Shown here: piece by piece, positions 34,756 through 48,121 of the stretch
Numbering within the stretch: position 1 is the first letter of the stretch
How the letters are laid out: the number at the start of each line of letters is the position of its first letter
The notes under the pieces: generated by a model
Databases searched by the model: none
Told to the model about the DNA's origin: nothing
Seen by the model: only the letters and a program-made list of their open reading frames with translations
Made by a program: the position numbers and the translations under genes
Assembly (NCBI GenBank): GCA_013420905.1
Contig: JAAXNY010000005.1
Span: forward strand, 2,480,001 to 2,544,000
Reading direction: 5' to 3'
Source: Collybia mongolica
Taxonomy: Eukaryota; Basidiomycota; Agaricomycetes; Agaricales; Clitocybaceae
DNA: 64,000 nucleotides

Positions 34756-37700
34756 ATGGAGGAAGTTAACGCTCAGGATATCGCATTACCTCTGTCGCCA
34801 CAACTGGATGTCATCTCTGCACGTTCCTATGACACATCAGCCATCGTCGACTCGCACGTTAACGATAAGCACGCGCAGCAGAGAGAAACTGAACCACCAG
34901 AACTGTACAGGGAAGAAAAAGTAGCCACAACTGATGGAATTGAAAAGGGGAGGAAGGAAGAGGGAGAAGAGGTTGTGAAAAACTACACTCACAGGAGTCC
35001 AACAGCCGGAATAGATTTACTACGCCAACCGGCCCACCAGAAAGAGAATAATGGCCTTCCCGAACTAGGAAATGAACTACAAGGATCATTTCCGAACGTA
35101 CCTACTCTTCCCTCTGAGGCGGAATCATCTTTGGGTGCACCACAGGATGCTACAACTTATTCTCGACATTCCGTTGACCATCTACCCACGCATGCGATCA
35201 ATAATCACCACGAGGAATCCGTAGCAACACTGAGCCCAAATTCTCCTGTCGCTGGAACACACAAACGCTCGTTGACTATTTCGAAAGGTCACATTGTTTC
35301 GGTTGTTTTGATCTCGAGCGCACTGGAAACCATTGCTGCTTCGAAGGAAGCAAAGCGTTCAGTCCCACTCCGTGAGAGTACCCAGAAGGCATTAGAAATG
35401 ATTCGCTCCAACCAAGGGGGTGACCGGCCACGAGAAATCTTTGAGCCCTTACGGCTCGCTTGTGAAACACGAAGTGAAAAACTCATGATCGCTAGTTTGG
35501 ATTGTATATCCAAACTTATCTCATACTCGTTTTTTGCTGAGCCTGGTGACCAACCCTCTCATTCAGTGCACTCGCCGCCCGCCTCTCCTCACCTCCACGA
35601 TCAATTATCAACTGCGAATGGATCCCAGTCAATCATTTCGCAGCCATCCTTGGTTGATTTAGTGGCTCATACAATCACCTCCTGCCATACCGAGGCCACG
35701 CCCGAAACGGTTTCCTTGCAGATTGTAAAGGCCTTGCTATCGTTGGTGTTATCCCCTACGATTTTGGTCCACCACTCTTCCTTGCTGAAGGCAGTTCGAA
35801 CTGTGTATAATGTATTCCTATTGAGCGCCGACCCAGTTAATCAGATGGTAGCTCAGGGAGGTCTCACGCAGATGGTACACCATGTTTTTACCCGGTGTAG
35901 AACGGGAGTAACATCCGCCGATACTGTTTTCCCTTCTCTGAGCGGTCACGAAAGTGGTTTGCCGTCTAACCATGTTTCATCCGCAATACCAATGCCTGAA
36001 ACGGACAAGATCTTCGAAAACGGTCGTTTGCGGAGCGGGCCGGTGTCGAAGCTTCAAGACTCTATTACAGTATCAGAGGGGGATGAGGGTCGTGAAAATC
36101 ATGAAAGCATGGAACCTCAGTCTCGAATTACTTTGTATGTGACATTTATTCCTTGGTAGACATCTCTATTTATACTTATACTGATATAGGCAGACGTTTG
36201 AAACAATAAATCCTCTGGACGCATTGCCAGAAGTTGATCATGGTCGCGAGCTGACATCTAATGATCTGTTCATTAAAGACGCATTCCTCGTGTTTCGTGC
36301 GTTATGTAAATTGACCATGAAGCCTCTTAACAATGAAAGGTTCGCCATGTTATACTTTTCAAGACAAGATTAGCCAACTGTTGAATACCCACAGTGAACG
36401 GGATTTAAAATCGCACGCCATGCGCTCCAAATTACTTTCCCTCCATCTTGTCTTGACTGTGCTGAACTCACACATGTCATTGTTCGTGGATCCCGGAGCA
36501 ATTATTTATTCAAGCTCATCCAATGAAGCCACGAGTTTTGTTCAAGCAATAAATCAATATCTTTGTTTGAGCTTGAGCCGCAATGCTGTCAGCCCTGTGC
36601 AACAAGTATTCGAGCTCAGTGTCGAGATCTTCTGGAGGGTATTGTCGGGTATGCGCACGAAGCTGAAGGTGTGTACGGGGAGCTTCCTCTCGCCATGGTA
36701 TATAGCTAACAACTGGAATAGAAAGAAATAGAAGTACTTCTACATGAAATTTTCATTCCAATTCTTGAAATGAGGACTTCGACTCTGAAACAGAAGGCTG
36801 TGATTCTTGGCATGCTCTCAAGACTATGCCAGGACCCTCAAGCATTGGTTGAGATCTACCTCAACTACGATTGTGACAGTGAAGCCATCGACAATATATA
36901 CGAGCAGTAAGTCATCCTACAGGCTAAACTTTCTCTCTTGGTTTATGCCATAGACTTAGTCTCATGAATATTATCTCCAAAATTGGCACTACCCAATTCA
37001 CGGCCACTCAACAGAAGGCCAATGAACCATCAAGTCCTGCACTTAGTCCTACAAGCAAAAGCCAAAACGCGGGCACTGCTCCGTCTCTCACGACATCAGT
37101 TTTGTCAGTTTCCGGAACAATGGACACATCGACCCTGGGATTGTCTGAAACTCAATTGAAAAGGCAGGGTCTAGAATGCCTCGCTGCTGTCTTGCGATCG
37201 CTAGTTGCATGGGGAACTGCTCCAGGGAAAGTAACTGATGAATCTGTTGCGACGCCCTCTAAGTCCCAACCAGGTGAAGACATCAGGCGTGATCCTATGA
37301 CTCCAGATGGATCTATAGATAAACTATCCGCTGCTGGCGGCAGCGCAGAGACGTTACGACAGCCTACGCCTGATATTGTGGATGACCCCAGTAAATTCGA
37401 GAGCGCTAAACAAAAGAAGACAACCCTTTTAGAAGGAATTAAAAAGTTCAATTTCAAACCAAAACGGGTTGGCCTCTTTTTCGATCCATTTACCAGTTTT
37501 GTTCCTGATCTCACTCGTGCAGGGCATACAGTTTCTAATTGAGACAGGTTTCATTACGAATAAATCCCCTCAAGACGTAGCTACTTTCTTGCTCACCACC
37601 GATGGACTCAGCAAAGCTATGATAGGTGAATATTTGGGAGAAGGGTAAGCATTTATTCACATCAGTACTGCATCTCATGTGTTCACTTCAAAAAGTGACG

Positions 37701-40700
37701 AAGAAAACGTAGCCACAATGCACGCATTCGTTGACCAGTTGAACTTCAAGGACCTCCCATTCGTTGATGCGCTTCGATTATTTTTGCAATCGTTCCGTCT
37801 TCCTGGTGAGGCGCAGAAAATTGATCGCTACATGCTCAAATTTGCCGAGCGTTATATTGCGGGAAATGTCAAAACCCCTTTTACAAATGCTGGTCAGTCT
37901 CTGCAGTCATTGTGGAATATACGTGTTTTGACACTGAGGACAAGATACGGCATACGTTTTGGCTTACTCTGTCATCCTGCTAAATACAGACGCACATAAC
38001 CCCCAGGTAAAAAAGCGCATGACTAAGACTGATTTCATAAAAAACAATCGTGGCATAAATGATAGCGAAGACTTGCCTGAGGAGTTCCTGTCGAGTATTT
38101 TTGATGAAATCGTCACAAACGAGATCAGGATGAAGGACGAAGTTGAAGCTGGGCTATCAGTGACGGCTACTGGTCCGGGGTTGGCCAATGCGTTAGCTAA
38201 TGTAGGGAGAGACCTACAGAAGGAAGCATATGTGATGCAATCAAATGGAATGGCAACGAAAACAGAGGTATTTATACTATTTAATCATAGACTTATGACT
38301 CAACATAGTTTAGGCCCTGTTCAGGACCATGATGCGTTCACAACGCAAGGGGTCCAAAGGCGGTGATCAATTTTTCAGTGCATCACATTTCGTTCATGTC
38401 CGCCCGATGTTCGAAGTCGCATGGATACCTTTCTTGGCGGGTCTTTCTGGTCCTCTCCAGGACACCGACGACCTTGAAATCGTGGAGCTTTGTCTGGATG
38501 GTTTCAAGAACGCAATTCACATCGTATGCTTCTTTGATCTGGAGCTGCAACGCAACGCATTCGTAACAACACTTGCAAAATTCACGTTTTTGAATAACTT
38601 GGGTGAAATGAAAACGAAGAATATGGAAGCTATCAAAACCTTGCTCGATGTCGCAGTTACCGAGGGCAACAACCTCAAAGGGTCCTGGCACGAAGTTTTG
38701 ACCTGTGTCAGTCAGCTTGAGCATATGCAACTAATTAGTGGTGGTGTTGAAGTTCCAGAAACAGGGCGTAAAGGGTTTGTTATTGCTCATATCTTGATTA
38801 CGAGTCACTCAGTCTTATCTTTTTCAGGCGATCTCGGAAGCTCCCAACAGAAGAACTGGCTAACGAAAGTCGGTCAACACATATAACAGTTGCGGCGGAT
38901 ATGGTATTCTCTTTGAGCCACTTCTTAACTGGGGTACTTCTACCTTCCTGCCCTTGCGAGGTTTCGTTAATTCATCATCGCAGAATGCTATTGTCGACTT
39001 TGTTCAAGCTCTCAGTGATGTTTCTTGGGAGGAAATCCAATCTTCTGGTCTTTCTCAACACCCTCGATTGTTTAGCCTCCAAAAATTGGTAGAGATTTCC
39101 TATTATAACATGACGAGAATCCGCCTTGAATGGTCAAACTTATGGGACATACTTGGAGAACACTTTAAACTTGTAAGTTCTCTTCCTTGCTTGTTCAATA
39201 TTCTATACATAGTGAATATCTAGGTCTGCTGTCACAATAACCCACATGTCGGATTTTTTGCTCTTGATTCACTCCGCCAGCTTGCCATGAGGTTCCTTGA
39301 AAAAGAGGAACTACCTCATTTCAAGTTTCAAAAGGACTTTTTGAAGCCTTTCGAGTATACCATGATCCATAATCAAAACCCAGAAGTCCGAGACATGGTA
39401 AGGATATTTTTGTTTTGTCTCGCCAAGATTACTCTTCATACTACATCACAAGGTTTTGCAATGCCTACAACAAATGATACAAGCGCGAGTAGAAAATATG
39501 CGTTCTGGGTGGCGAACAATGTTTGGGGTGTTCTCTGCTGCTTCCAAGGTCCTTACAGGTCAGTCAACTATTGCTGGGACCATTCTGACACTTATGACTA
39601 TTTCCAAACGATCAGAACGGATTGCAAGCTCGGCCTTCGAGATTGTTACCAGGTTGAACAAGGATCATTTCGTGGCTATCGTCCGGCACGGGGCTTTCGC
39701 TGACCTGACTGTTTGCATCACTGAATTTTGCAAAGTGAGCAAATATCAAAAGATTAGCCTCTTGGCTATTGCCATGCTGCGTGGCGTAATACCAATTATG
39801 CTAGAATGCCCCGAGTGTTCACTAACCGTCAGTACCACTGATTCACCTGTGCCTATGGACGATGCTATGATTCGGTTCTGGTTCCCTGTCCTGTTTGGTT
39901 TCTACGACATTATCATGAATGGCGAAGACCTCGAAGTTCGGCGATTGTAGGTTCCCGTCGAGTCTATAAGGCCTAGCATTTACGTGCTTCTATAGAGCCC
40001 TCGACTCACTCTTCACAACATTAAAAACATATGGCGCAACGTATCCTTTCGAATTCTGGGATACTGTTTGCCAGGAACTCCTTTTCCCAATCTTCGCAGT
40101 CCTGAAGTCCAGCCAGGACTTATCTCGATTTAGCACACAAGAAGATATGAGCGTTTGGCTTTCAACGACTATGATTCAGGCGCTTCGGGATCTCATCGAT
40201 CTATATACTTTTCATTTTGACATCTTAGAGCGCTTTCTTGATGGCCTGTTGGACCTTCTGTGCGTTTGCATCTGCCAAGGTGAGGCGATCTTCCCAAGCG
40301 TCCGAATGAACTTCGCTGATAACTCAAATTATCAGAGAATGATACTCTTGCTCGCATTGGGACATCTTGTCTCCAACAACTTCTGGAGAGTAACATCACT
40401 AAATTGAGTTCAGTGCGCTGGGAACGCGTAGCCACTACATTTGTCAAACTATTCAGGACAACTACGCCTCATCAATTGTTTGACGAGAGCTTACGTGTTG
40501 AGATTGATGGCAATACTGCTGAGGTCACAGAGCCGTCAGGTTGTGGCCTAACCAAATTTTCCTGTTCAAACTTACTTACACATCCACCCAGAATACAACG
40601 GCCAAACTATACTACCCGCTCCTCTTTCTCCAAATAGCGAGCAGCCCAAGAGTGATCCACGAGCATCGCTCACTGATCGCCGCAGAATATTCAAGCAAAT

Positions 40701-41461
40701 CATTGTAAAATGCGTGCTTCAATTGCTTCTTATTGAAACAACAAACGACCTACTTAGAAATGACAAGGTCTACTCCACTATTCCTCCGGAACAGCTTTTA
40801 CGCTTGATGGGAGTTTTGGACCACAGTTACCAGTTCGCTAGAATGTTTAATGACGATAAGGAACTCCGCACAGGACTCTGGAAAGTTGGTACGAAACCTA
40901 TCTTTTCCTTTATCGCAGCCCAACCATGGTTAAACATCATGCCACAGGGTTTATGAAACACTTGCCCAATCTACTTAAACAAGAATCCAGCAGTGCCTCA
41001 ACTTTGGTTCATGTCCTCCTTAGAATGTACTACGACACGAGACCTGAACATCATGCTGCCCGTCCTCAGATAGCTGAGCGCCTACTACCGTATGTGACTC
41101 GCATATTCTCTTCACTGTCAACTAATACAAAAGCTAGACTGGGGCTTGGAGTTTTACAAGACTACAACAAGTTGCGTGCTGACACCCAGGGGAAGAATAT
41201 TGTTGCATGGACGCCGGTAGTAGCAGAGATTCTGGATGGCTTTTGTCGATTCGACGAAAAAGCAGTGAGTTATTATTTTAATACACCAATTGAACTTATC
41301 AGAAATTCTTCAAGTTTGCGAGGTATTTGCCAGCAATTTACCCACTAGCAACTGAGCTACTTGGGCGTGAGATAGCACCGGATATACGACAGGCGCTGAA
41401 AGCATATTTCCTCCGCGTTGGTTATGCACAAGGCATTATAGACCCTTCATCGCGATCCTAG
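34756..41461 (+). CDS. SEC7: Sec7-family ARF guanine nucleotide exchange factor (BIG type)
   Basis: Large trans-Golgi exchange factor that loads Arf1 with GTP for vesicle formation. Start at 34756 ([20 protein letters not shown]). A disordered region of about 160 residues leads into the DCB domain ([20 protein letters not shown]). The HUS domain contains the signature [17 protein letters not shown] at about 36860-36910. The Sec7 domain spans roughly 37430-38130: KFLIETG-type start, [20 protein letters not shown] (glutamic finger Glu in IGEYLGEG), [20 protein letters not shown] and [41 protein letters not shown] helical repeats follow to the stop at 41461 ([13 protein letters not shown]), including FWIPF-like [16 protein letters not shown]. 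About twenty introns. It is the largest gene in the window and appears intact. Confidence 0.95.
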
Positions 41462-41716
41462 CATTGTATTATACATTCACTGTACTGTCACCCGAGGATG
41501 ATATGTAGCCAATACTCGGTCAGGCCGATTAATGTTGATATCCAGTATAACCCCCTTGGTAAGTTTGACCCCAACCTGTAGCTTGTGTGGCCAGAGCTAG
41601 ACCGAAGTTTCAGACAACAGTTAGGAAAATCACAAAAAGCAGAAATCAAACCATTTGGCCGAAGAGCATCATACTTGTCTGTCGTAGGATGAGCTATACT
41701 ATACATTATGCATCAG

Positions 41717-44700
41717 TTACACATAAAACACACCAGATGGCTGAGAAGTTGAGCTGTTTTGATCAGCCGCAAACGTTCCAGATTTCATTTGGGCAAATAT
41801 GTTAGCAGGTGAAGTGTTAGAATTATTAGAGGTAGGCAGAGGTGGAACAGGAGGTGAAGATACCCCGTTGTTAAACGGTGACTGGTTATAGTTAAATGCT
41901 GTAAATGCTAAGAAAGGAGGCTTATTAGCAACAGATAGAGCGGCCCAAAATCACATACGAGGTTGGAGCGGACCAGGGTTCTGATAAGATGGTGATTGAA
42001 AACCTCCAAACGGTATGCCGGTAGCCTGAGACACAATTGGTTGCGACATGTGAACACCGGTACCCTGGCGAGCAATGAATGAGGGCTGAGGTGGTTGTCC
42101 CTGGAAGGGGGAAACAGTAACGCCAGTGCGCGCAGGAACAAAACTGTTGAAGCCTGTTTGTGTAGGTATCAAAGGCTGCAACAAAGTTTGATTTGCCGGA
42201 ACAGGAGCAAACGGCCCTCGGGGGCCGAGGTAAGGTTGTGGTGACGGTTGAGGTGGTATACTGAGCTGCGGATTGTGGAGGTGCTGGGAGATTGGGGCTG
42301 GGGAAGAGCCCATTCCCAGACCAGTGTGGTAACTCGCAGGGGGCGCAGCTGACGGCGAAGAAGATAGCGCGGGTTGCTGAGAGGGTGTAGATTGTTTGCG
42401 CAGCTCACTAAGCCGCGAAAGCTGGTCAAAAATGTCGGATTCAGTGGTTTTAGCCAGCGGTGTTGTGCTTTGAATGGGTGGTGGTGCAGCAGTCGTTGGA
42501 GTGGGCTGGGGGGGAGGAGCAGGAGGAGCAGAAGCTGCTACAGCTACAGGCGGGGCAGATGGAGCACGAGGTGCTGCAGCAGGTGGCGTTCCAACGAGAG
42601 GTTTTGTTGAGCTAGGCCTATTTGTCCACGCATCATCATCGAACCCACTGGGGGGGAGTATGGCGGAGCTAGACCTAGGAGGTGGCTGGACCAATGTAGA
42701 AGCGGGAGGACTGTTGACCGGACTCTCCACCTGCGGTGATGAAGTTCGAAGTATCTGGTCTGATACGGTGGATATGGCTTTGAGATCAACGTTAGATGGA
42801 GGTAGACTTTTGCTAGGCTGAGGACGCCCACGCCGTGGATTTTTAAGTACCCCCCCTGGACCGGTAAAGATATTGGGTGCCGAGCTTCGAAATCCGCCAG
42901 CTTCCTGCGCTTGTAACTGCCTCGCTAGTTCTTCGTCGCGACGAAGCTGTTCTTCGGTATAGACACTGTGTTTCGCCATGTTGTCCGTAGGTTTCCGGTT
43001 TTCTATAGCTTTAGTAACGCGGATTATGTCACCTTCCCTTAGCCCTAATGAACGCATCGTCCCATCGGTAATGTCTGGCAAGATGGTTTCATCAATCTTG
43101 TCCCGCTCGAATGATGCTGCGTAACGAGTGCAATCGTCGAGATCACATCCCGCCGAAAGGAAAAAGTCAAACCAGTCGATATTTGATTTCTTTTTAGGAG
43201 GGGGTCGTGCTGAGTTAGGCCCAGAGCTGGAGCCAGGGCGAGAAAGACCCAAAGGTATGTCATCGTCCGAAATTCGTTTTGTTGGCGCCGGTCGAGACTT
43301 CTTGCTCGTCAGTCTCTCCACAAATTGCATGTCTTCAACTGACATCTTCTCCGATGGGACCTCTACTATCACTCCGTTGATTTTGTGTAACCTCAACTTG
43401 CCATTATTGAAGCCTAAAAAAGCTGCCTCCACTCGAAACTGACCACTGCGATCATGCCATACCCGTGTTCGTTCTGGGGGAGGTCCTAAATGATGTTATG
43501 AGCGAATAGGTAATAAACATGATGATTTCATCACTGACTGTTATGTTCAGCAGATGCACGACCTGAGCTTGATGTTCGGTCGTTTTCGACAGATTTCTTC
43601 TTTGCTTCGCTAAGAATGGCATATAGGGAACGTTAAATATGTTGAAACTCTAGTATAAAGATCAAACATACGAAGCCGGCGGGGGAGATACCCGCGCTGC
43701 GGCCGCCGCCGCAGCCTCCTTGCGTCTCTTTCGCTCCGCTTCAGCAGAAATAGCCGCATCTTTAGCTCTCTCTTGAGCTTCTAGCTTCTTTTTTACCTTC
43801 TCGGCGCGCTCCACCTCTTGTTCGCGCGTTATGCGTTCCGCTTCTGCTTGTTGGGCCGCAACTTCAGGGGCGAGCTCCTCTTCGTCGTCGTCAACTACTT
43901 GAGAAGTTACTGAAGGGCGTGAAGGAGCAGCAGCAGACCTATATGTAACCTGAGAATTCATCAACTTCCACAGAATCAAGATAGTCCCAGACAACTCCTA
44001 CCTCAATGTATGACGCAGGAACTACCCCCTCTTTTCCCTTCATATTTCGGCACTTCCACCATTCATCACCGTCTCGCTCCAATATCGTCAAGTGTTCTCC
44101 TTCAAAAATGGATAATTCATCGTCGCCATCAGCAGTAAAATCATATAGGGCGGTGCCTGTGTTCTCATCTTCCCCAGGGTATACCGGAGTTTGGCTGTGA
44201 CTATCAATGTCCGTACCCTTCGTTTCACGCCGGCTTCCTCCCGTTGAATCGTCATCCTCTTCTTCGTCCACTTCATCTTCACGGGGGGGGATAATGACGG
44301 GAGACGTAGGCGAGAAATGAACTTGGGCCTTCTTCGCCTCTCTGGGTGAGGCGACGTCTGGAGAAAATGAGAGTGGCGGGGGACTTCCTGAGCTCTCCTG
44401 AGCAGAGGGCGAATTCGATATTGCTTTGGATGACGTGAGTTTGGTTATTATAGCCTCTACATTGTCTTTGGAGCCCACATGAAAGTGGAGGCTCAAGGGA
44501 GTTGTGCCACCAACGTCGATGGTGACATGCTTGGCCTTTTCACTGGTAATACTCCGCACATCACTGGTCTGCCATTTCTGTACAGGTGTCTAAAGGTAAA
44601 TTGTCCTCATAAGCCTGATGTAATATGATATCTTTCAGCATACCTTATCCGATTCACTGGCGAAAAACACCGCCCCGTTTCCAATCCCTAATGTTCCCTT

Positions 44701-45418
44701 CTTCTTCTTTCCCTTTTTGTCCAATTCAGACACTGACCAAGTCTTGATACCGTCAGATGTAACTTTGGCGGATGCTACCCGGTCCGCAGGGTCGACGTAA
44801 GTACTCATGGGTCGAGGAACCTTAAAAGACATAAACAATCTGGTCGGATCAGATTTATAGAACCTACAGATGCAGGCACGACAATGGGGACTGTTGAGCC
44901 TTCGCTCTCGGTATATGTTTCAACATAGTTCCCTGGAACATATCCCGCCTTTCCGTCCTCTCTCTGGCTTTGGACGAGTAGCCAGTCCTGTTCTGTATCA
45001 AAGACAAGCAATACCTCATTCACAGCTACCGTGAGTTCCCCGGAAGCCGCAGCCTCGTAGTCGTAAAGAACCTTGACAGTTGATGTGTGTTCGGCCTTCA
45101 AAAACGTAGTCATCAGGACAGTAGTAAAGAAGGGAGGATTGAAGGCGACCTGTTCAACGTAGGCAGCAGGAACTAGACCAATGGGGCTGTCTTCGTCCTG
45201 GGAGTCGCCTTTGATCTTGACTTTCCACCAGCTGTTTAACGAAACAAGATAAACGTTTCAGAGAGACACAGAATAGTCAGAGAGACGCACTCTTCATCCA
45301 CCCTTTCCTTCAACAGTAAAAGCTGGTCCTCCTTGATAGCTATCTCATCGTCTGACTGTGGCTGGTAGTCGTATGATGCCTTCAAAACGGCTAGGTACTC
45401 ATCTGCTTCAATAGCCAT
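41717..45418 (-). CDS. SLA1: Sla1-type actin/endocytosis adaptor
   Basis: Endocytic adaptor of cortical actin patches linking cargo, clathrin coat and Las17/Arp2/3. The start at 45418 (MAIEADEYLAVLKASYDYQP) opens SH3-1; SH3-2 follows (VKVLYDYEAAASGELTVAV). Next is a PH-like region (RPMSTYVDPADRVASAKVTS) and SH3-3 (TALYDFTADGDDELSIFEGE ending EGVVPASYIE). A basic coiled coil (about 43800-43700) precedes SHD1 (RVWHDRSGQFRVEAAFLGFN). A SAM-like SHD2 reads IDWFDFFLSAGCDLDDCTRY. The Pro/Gln-rich tail holds LxxQxTG-like repeats (LIPTQTGF, FIARQGTG, IVSQATGI). A reading to a TGA at 41951 exists, but splicing to a last exon ending ANIFAQMKSGTFA and stopping at 41717 restores the usual Sla1 C-terminus, so I prefer it. 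Confidence 0.9.
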
Positions 45419-45777
45419 GGTGGTATGAGTCGGTAGGAAGTGTCCTTGAGTAGGGTTGACTATTTGATTGCGGACAACAGTCAAACTGTTGTTTACCCGA
45501 ATCTGAGTAGCGGCAATCGCACATCCACCATCAAAGATGATCATTGAATTTCAAAAACCTTTATGTATGTTACATGGCTATTCTATGGGCAATGAGCATT
45601 ACTTGGTCTTTGCACAAGCGTAATAATACATAAAAAGATCAGTCCATCTCCTGCCGACTCAAAACTCCGGAGGGACGGAACCGTGCAAATTTTAAGTTGG
45701 CTGATATCGATATCACCTATCCCGAATTGAGTCTTGTCGTCTTCCTTTACTTTCATCCTTCGCCCATATTAACAACA
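45419..45777. promoter_or_regulatory. Divergent promoter region, SLA1 / SUP35
   Basis: About 360 bases between divergently transcribed SLA1 and eRF3 genes. No open frame of interest. A pyrimidine-rich stretch (about 45730-45770) lies just before the eRF3 start, common in highly expressed fungal genes. Confidence 0.45.
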
Positions 45778-47856
45778 ATGAGCAAGCTCAACGCAGGTGC
45801 CTTCGAGTTCGTGCCAGGCAGAGGCCTAGTTGCCCCCCAACAGCTTGCCCAGTCGCCCCCTCCCCCCGTAGAACGTGCTGAACAAGTTGAAGCACCTCGT
45901 CCAGCACCGACGATATCCCTCAACATCGGAGGATCGAAATCTCCTGCACCTCTAGTCCCATCCTCTGCCACACCACCCGTTGTCCCAGCCAAATCAAGCC
46001 CTGCCCCCCCGACCCCAGTTCCGACAACATCAATTAAGCCTGTTAGCTCGGCAACCTCTGTATCCAAAACTTTTACAACTGAAAGAGCAAAAACTGATAC
46101 CAATGCAATTGCTCAAGAGGTCAAAGCTGTAGCTGATAAATCCGTACTCGAAGATCTCTATGGCGATAGTAGGTGTTATCTTGGTGATGTATCCCCAATC
46201 TTGACCCTTCCCTCACCACAGTTAAGGAGCATTTGAACATTGTTTTTATTGGCCATGTTGATGCGGGAAAAAGCACATTGGGTGGAAATCTCCTCTTCAT
46301 CACAGGGACAGTGGACAAGCGCACTATGGAAAAATATGAGCGCGATGCAAAGGACGCTGGTCGTGAGTCTTGGTATCTGAGCTGGGCACTTGACTCTACA
46401 CCGCAGGAAAGAAGCAAAGGAAAGACCGTAGAAGTTGGCCGTGCGTACTTCGAGACCGAGTTGCGCCGTTATACCATCCTCGATGCACCTGGACATAAAA
46501 CCTACGTCCCGTCCATGATATCTGGCGCGGCTCAAGCCGATGTTGCCATCCTCGTCATATCAGCCAGAAAGGGCGAATTTGAAACAGGTTTCGAGAAAGG
46601 TGGCCAAACCCGAGAGCATATCATGCTTGTAAAGACAGCTGGCGTCTCCAAAGTAGTCATCATCATCAACAAAATGGACGACAGTACAGTCAAATGGGAC
46701 AAGGGTCGTTACGACGAAATTAAAGATAAACTCACACCCTTTGTCAAAGCCGCCGGCTTCAACCCTAAGACCGACGTTACTTACATCCCGGTATCCGCTT
46801 ATACTGGTTTAAATCTCAAGGATCCAGTTACCAAGTCGGTCTGCTCGTGGTGGGAGTGAGTGGCCTTTAGACGGGTACAGTCCTGATACTGATTCCACCT
46901 GTAGTGGCCCATCTTTGCTTCAACAATTGGACCATATGCCTATGGTTGATCGGAAAATCAACGCTCCGCTTATGATGCCCGTCTCAGAAAAATACAAAGA
47001 TATGGGCACCGTTATTGTTGGAAAAGTCGAGTCGGGCCATCTTCGCAAAGGAGACCATCTTATCCTCATGCCCAACAAAGAACAAGTCGAAGTAACCGCT
47101 ATCTATAACGAGATGGAAGACGAGGTCGCGCAAGCCCTGTGTGGCGATAATGTCCGAGTCCGTCTACGAGGTGTTGAAGACGAAGATATCAACCCAGGAT
47201 TTGTCTTGTCGAGCTCCTTGAAGCCAATTCACGCTGTACGCCAGTTCGAGGCCCAGCTTGCTATCTTAGAGCACAAGAGTATTATCTGTGCTGGATATTC
47301 TGCTGTCATGCATATCCACACACTTGCCGAAGAGGTGACATTACCCGTACGTAAACGAACATGAATATCCAATTGTGTAATTCATAAACGAAAAATAGGC
47401 TCTTCTACACTATTACGACAAAGCTACTGGTAGGAAATCTAAGAAGCCCCCCCAATTTGCAAAGAAAGGTATATGCTTAGGTTTCATTCATGGATGTGTT
47501 ACTAATAAAATTTCTAGGCCAAAAGATAGTTGCGCTCATTGAGACCGTTGCCCCCGTCTGTGTTGAAAGGTTTGTAGATTACCCCCAGTTGGGTCGTTTT
47601 ACCCTCCGAGACGAAGGTCAGTATCACGACTTTTGTGTTTTCGAAAGTGTGCCAATCGTTTTGTGACCAATCTAGGAAGGACAATCGCCATCGGCAAAGT
47701 ATGAACATACATATTTGGTTAACCACTTGCTTACTATAGTGTACGCAGATCACGAAGCTCATTGAAAGTCATGGTATCGAGGATACCACAGAAGGCGTTG
47801 GCAACATTTCCCTCGGGCCTGGGCACGGTCATGGGTCTTCACATGGGGCGGCTTAA
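45778..47856 (+). CDS. SUP35: Translation termination factor eRF3 (Sup35)
   Basis: GTPase that works with eRF1 to release finished proteins at stop codons in the cytosol. The start at 45778 reads MSKLNAGAFEFVPGRGLVAP; LNAGAFEFVPG fits the PAM2 motif (LNxxAxxFxP) that binds poly(A)-binding protein. The next 130 residues are Pro/Ala/Ser-rich. There is no Gln/Asn-rich prion domain and no long charged M region as in budding yeast. The GTPase part follows an intron: FIGHVDAGKSTLGGNLL (P-loop), DAPGHKTYVPSMI, IIINKMDD and PVSAYTGLNL. Domains 2 and 3 include HMPMVDRKINAPLMMPV and IVALIETVAPVCVERFVDYP. The last exon reads ITKLIESHGIEDTTEGV and a Gly/His-rich end with a stop at 47856. Complete. Confidence 0.96.
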
Positions 47857-48121
47857 AAGATACATCGCCACAAATGAAGAGTTAGGTGAGGATTTCAGAA
47901 ATTTGATACCCGCAGTTGCTAGAAATTCCAATTGAGCACTCATGTCATTCCGCGTGTATATGTATATCAGTACATTTGACGCTGAACATCACAAATAAGA
48001 CTACTATGAATTCTAAGTACTTCAGATGAGGTTCAGGCGGCCTGTGTTCAAAAATCGCTGATTTTCACACTCCGAATATACCCGGAGTCAGTCGTCCTTA
48101 CATGGTTAATGCTTTCATGTC

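Noticed and set aside
42374..42821. Gly/Ala-rich plus-strand open frames in the SLA1 region
   Set aside because: They are the antisense of the Pro-rich tail of SLA1.
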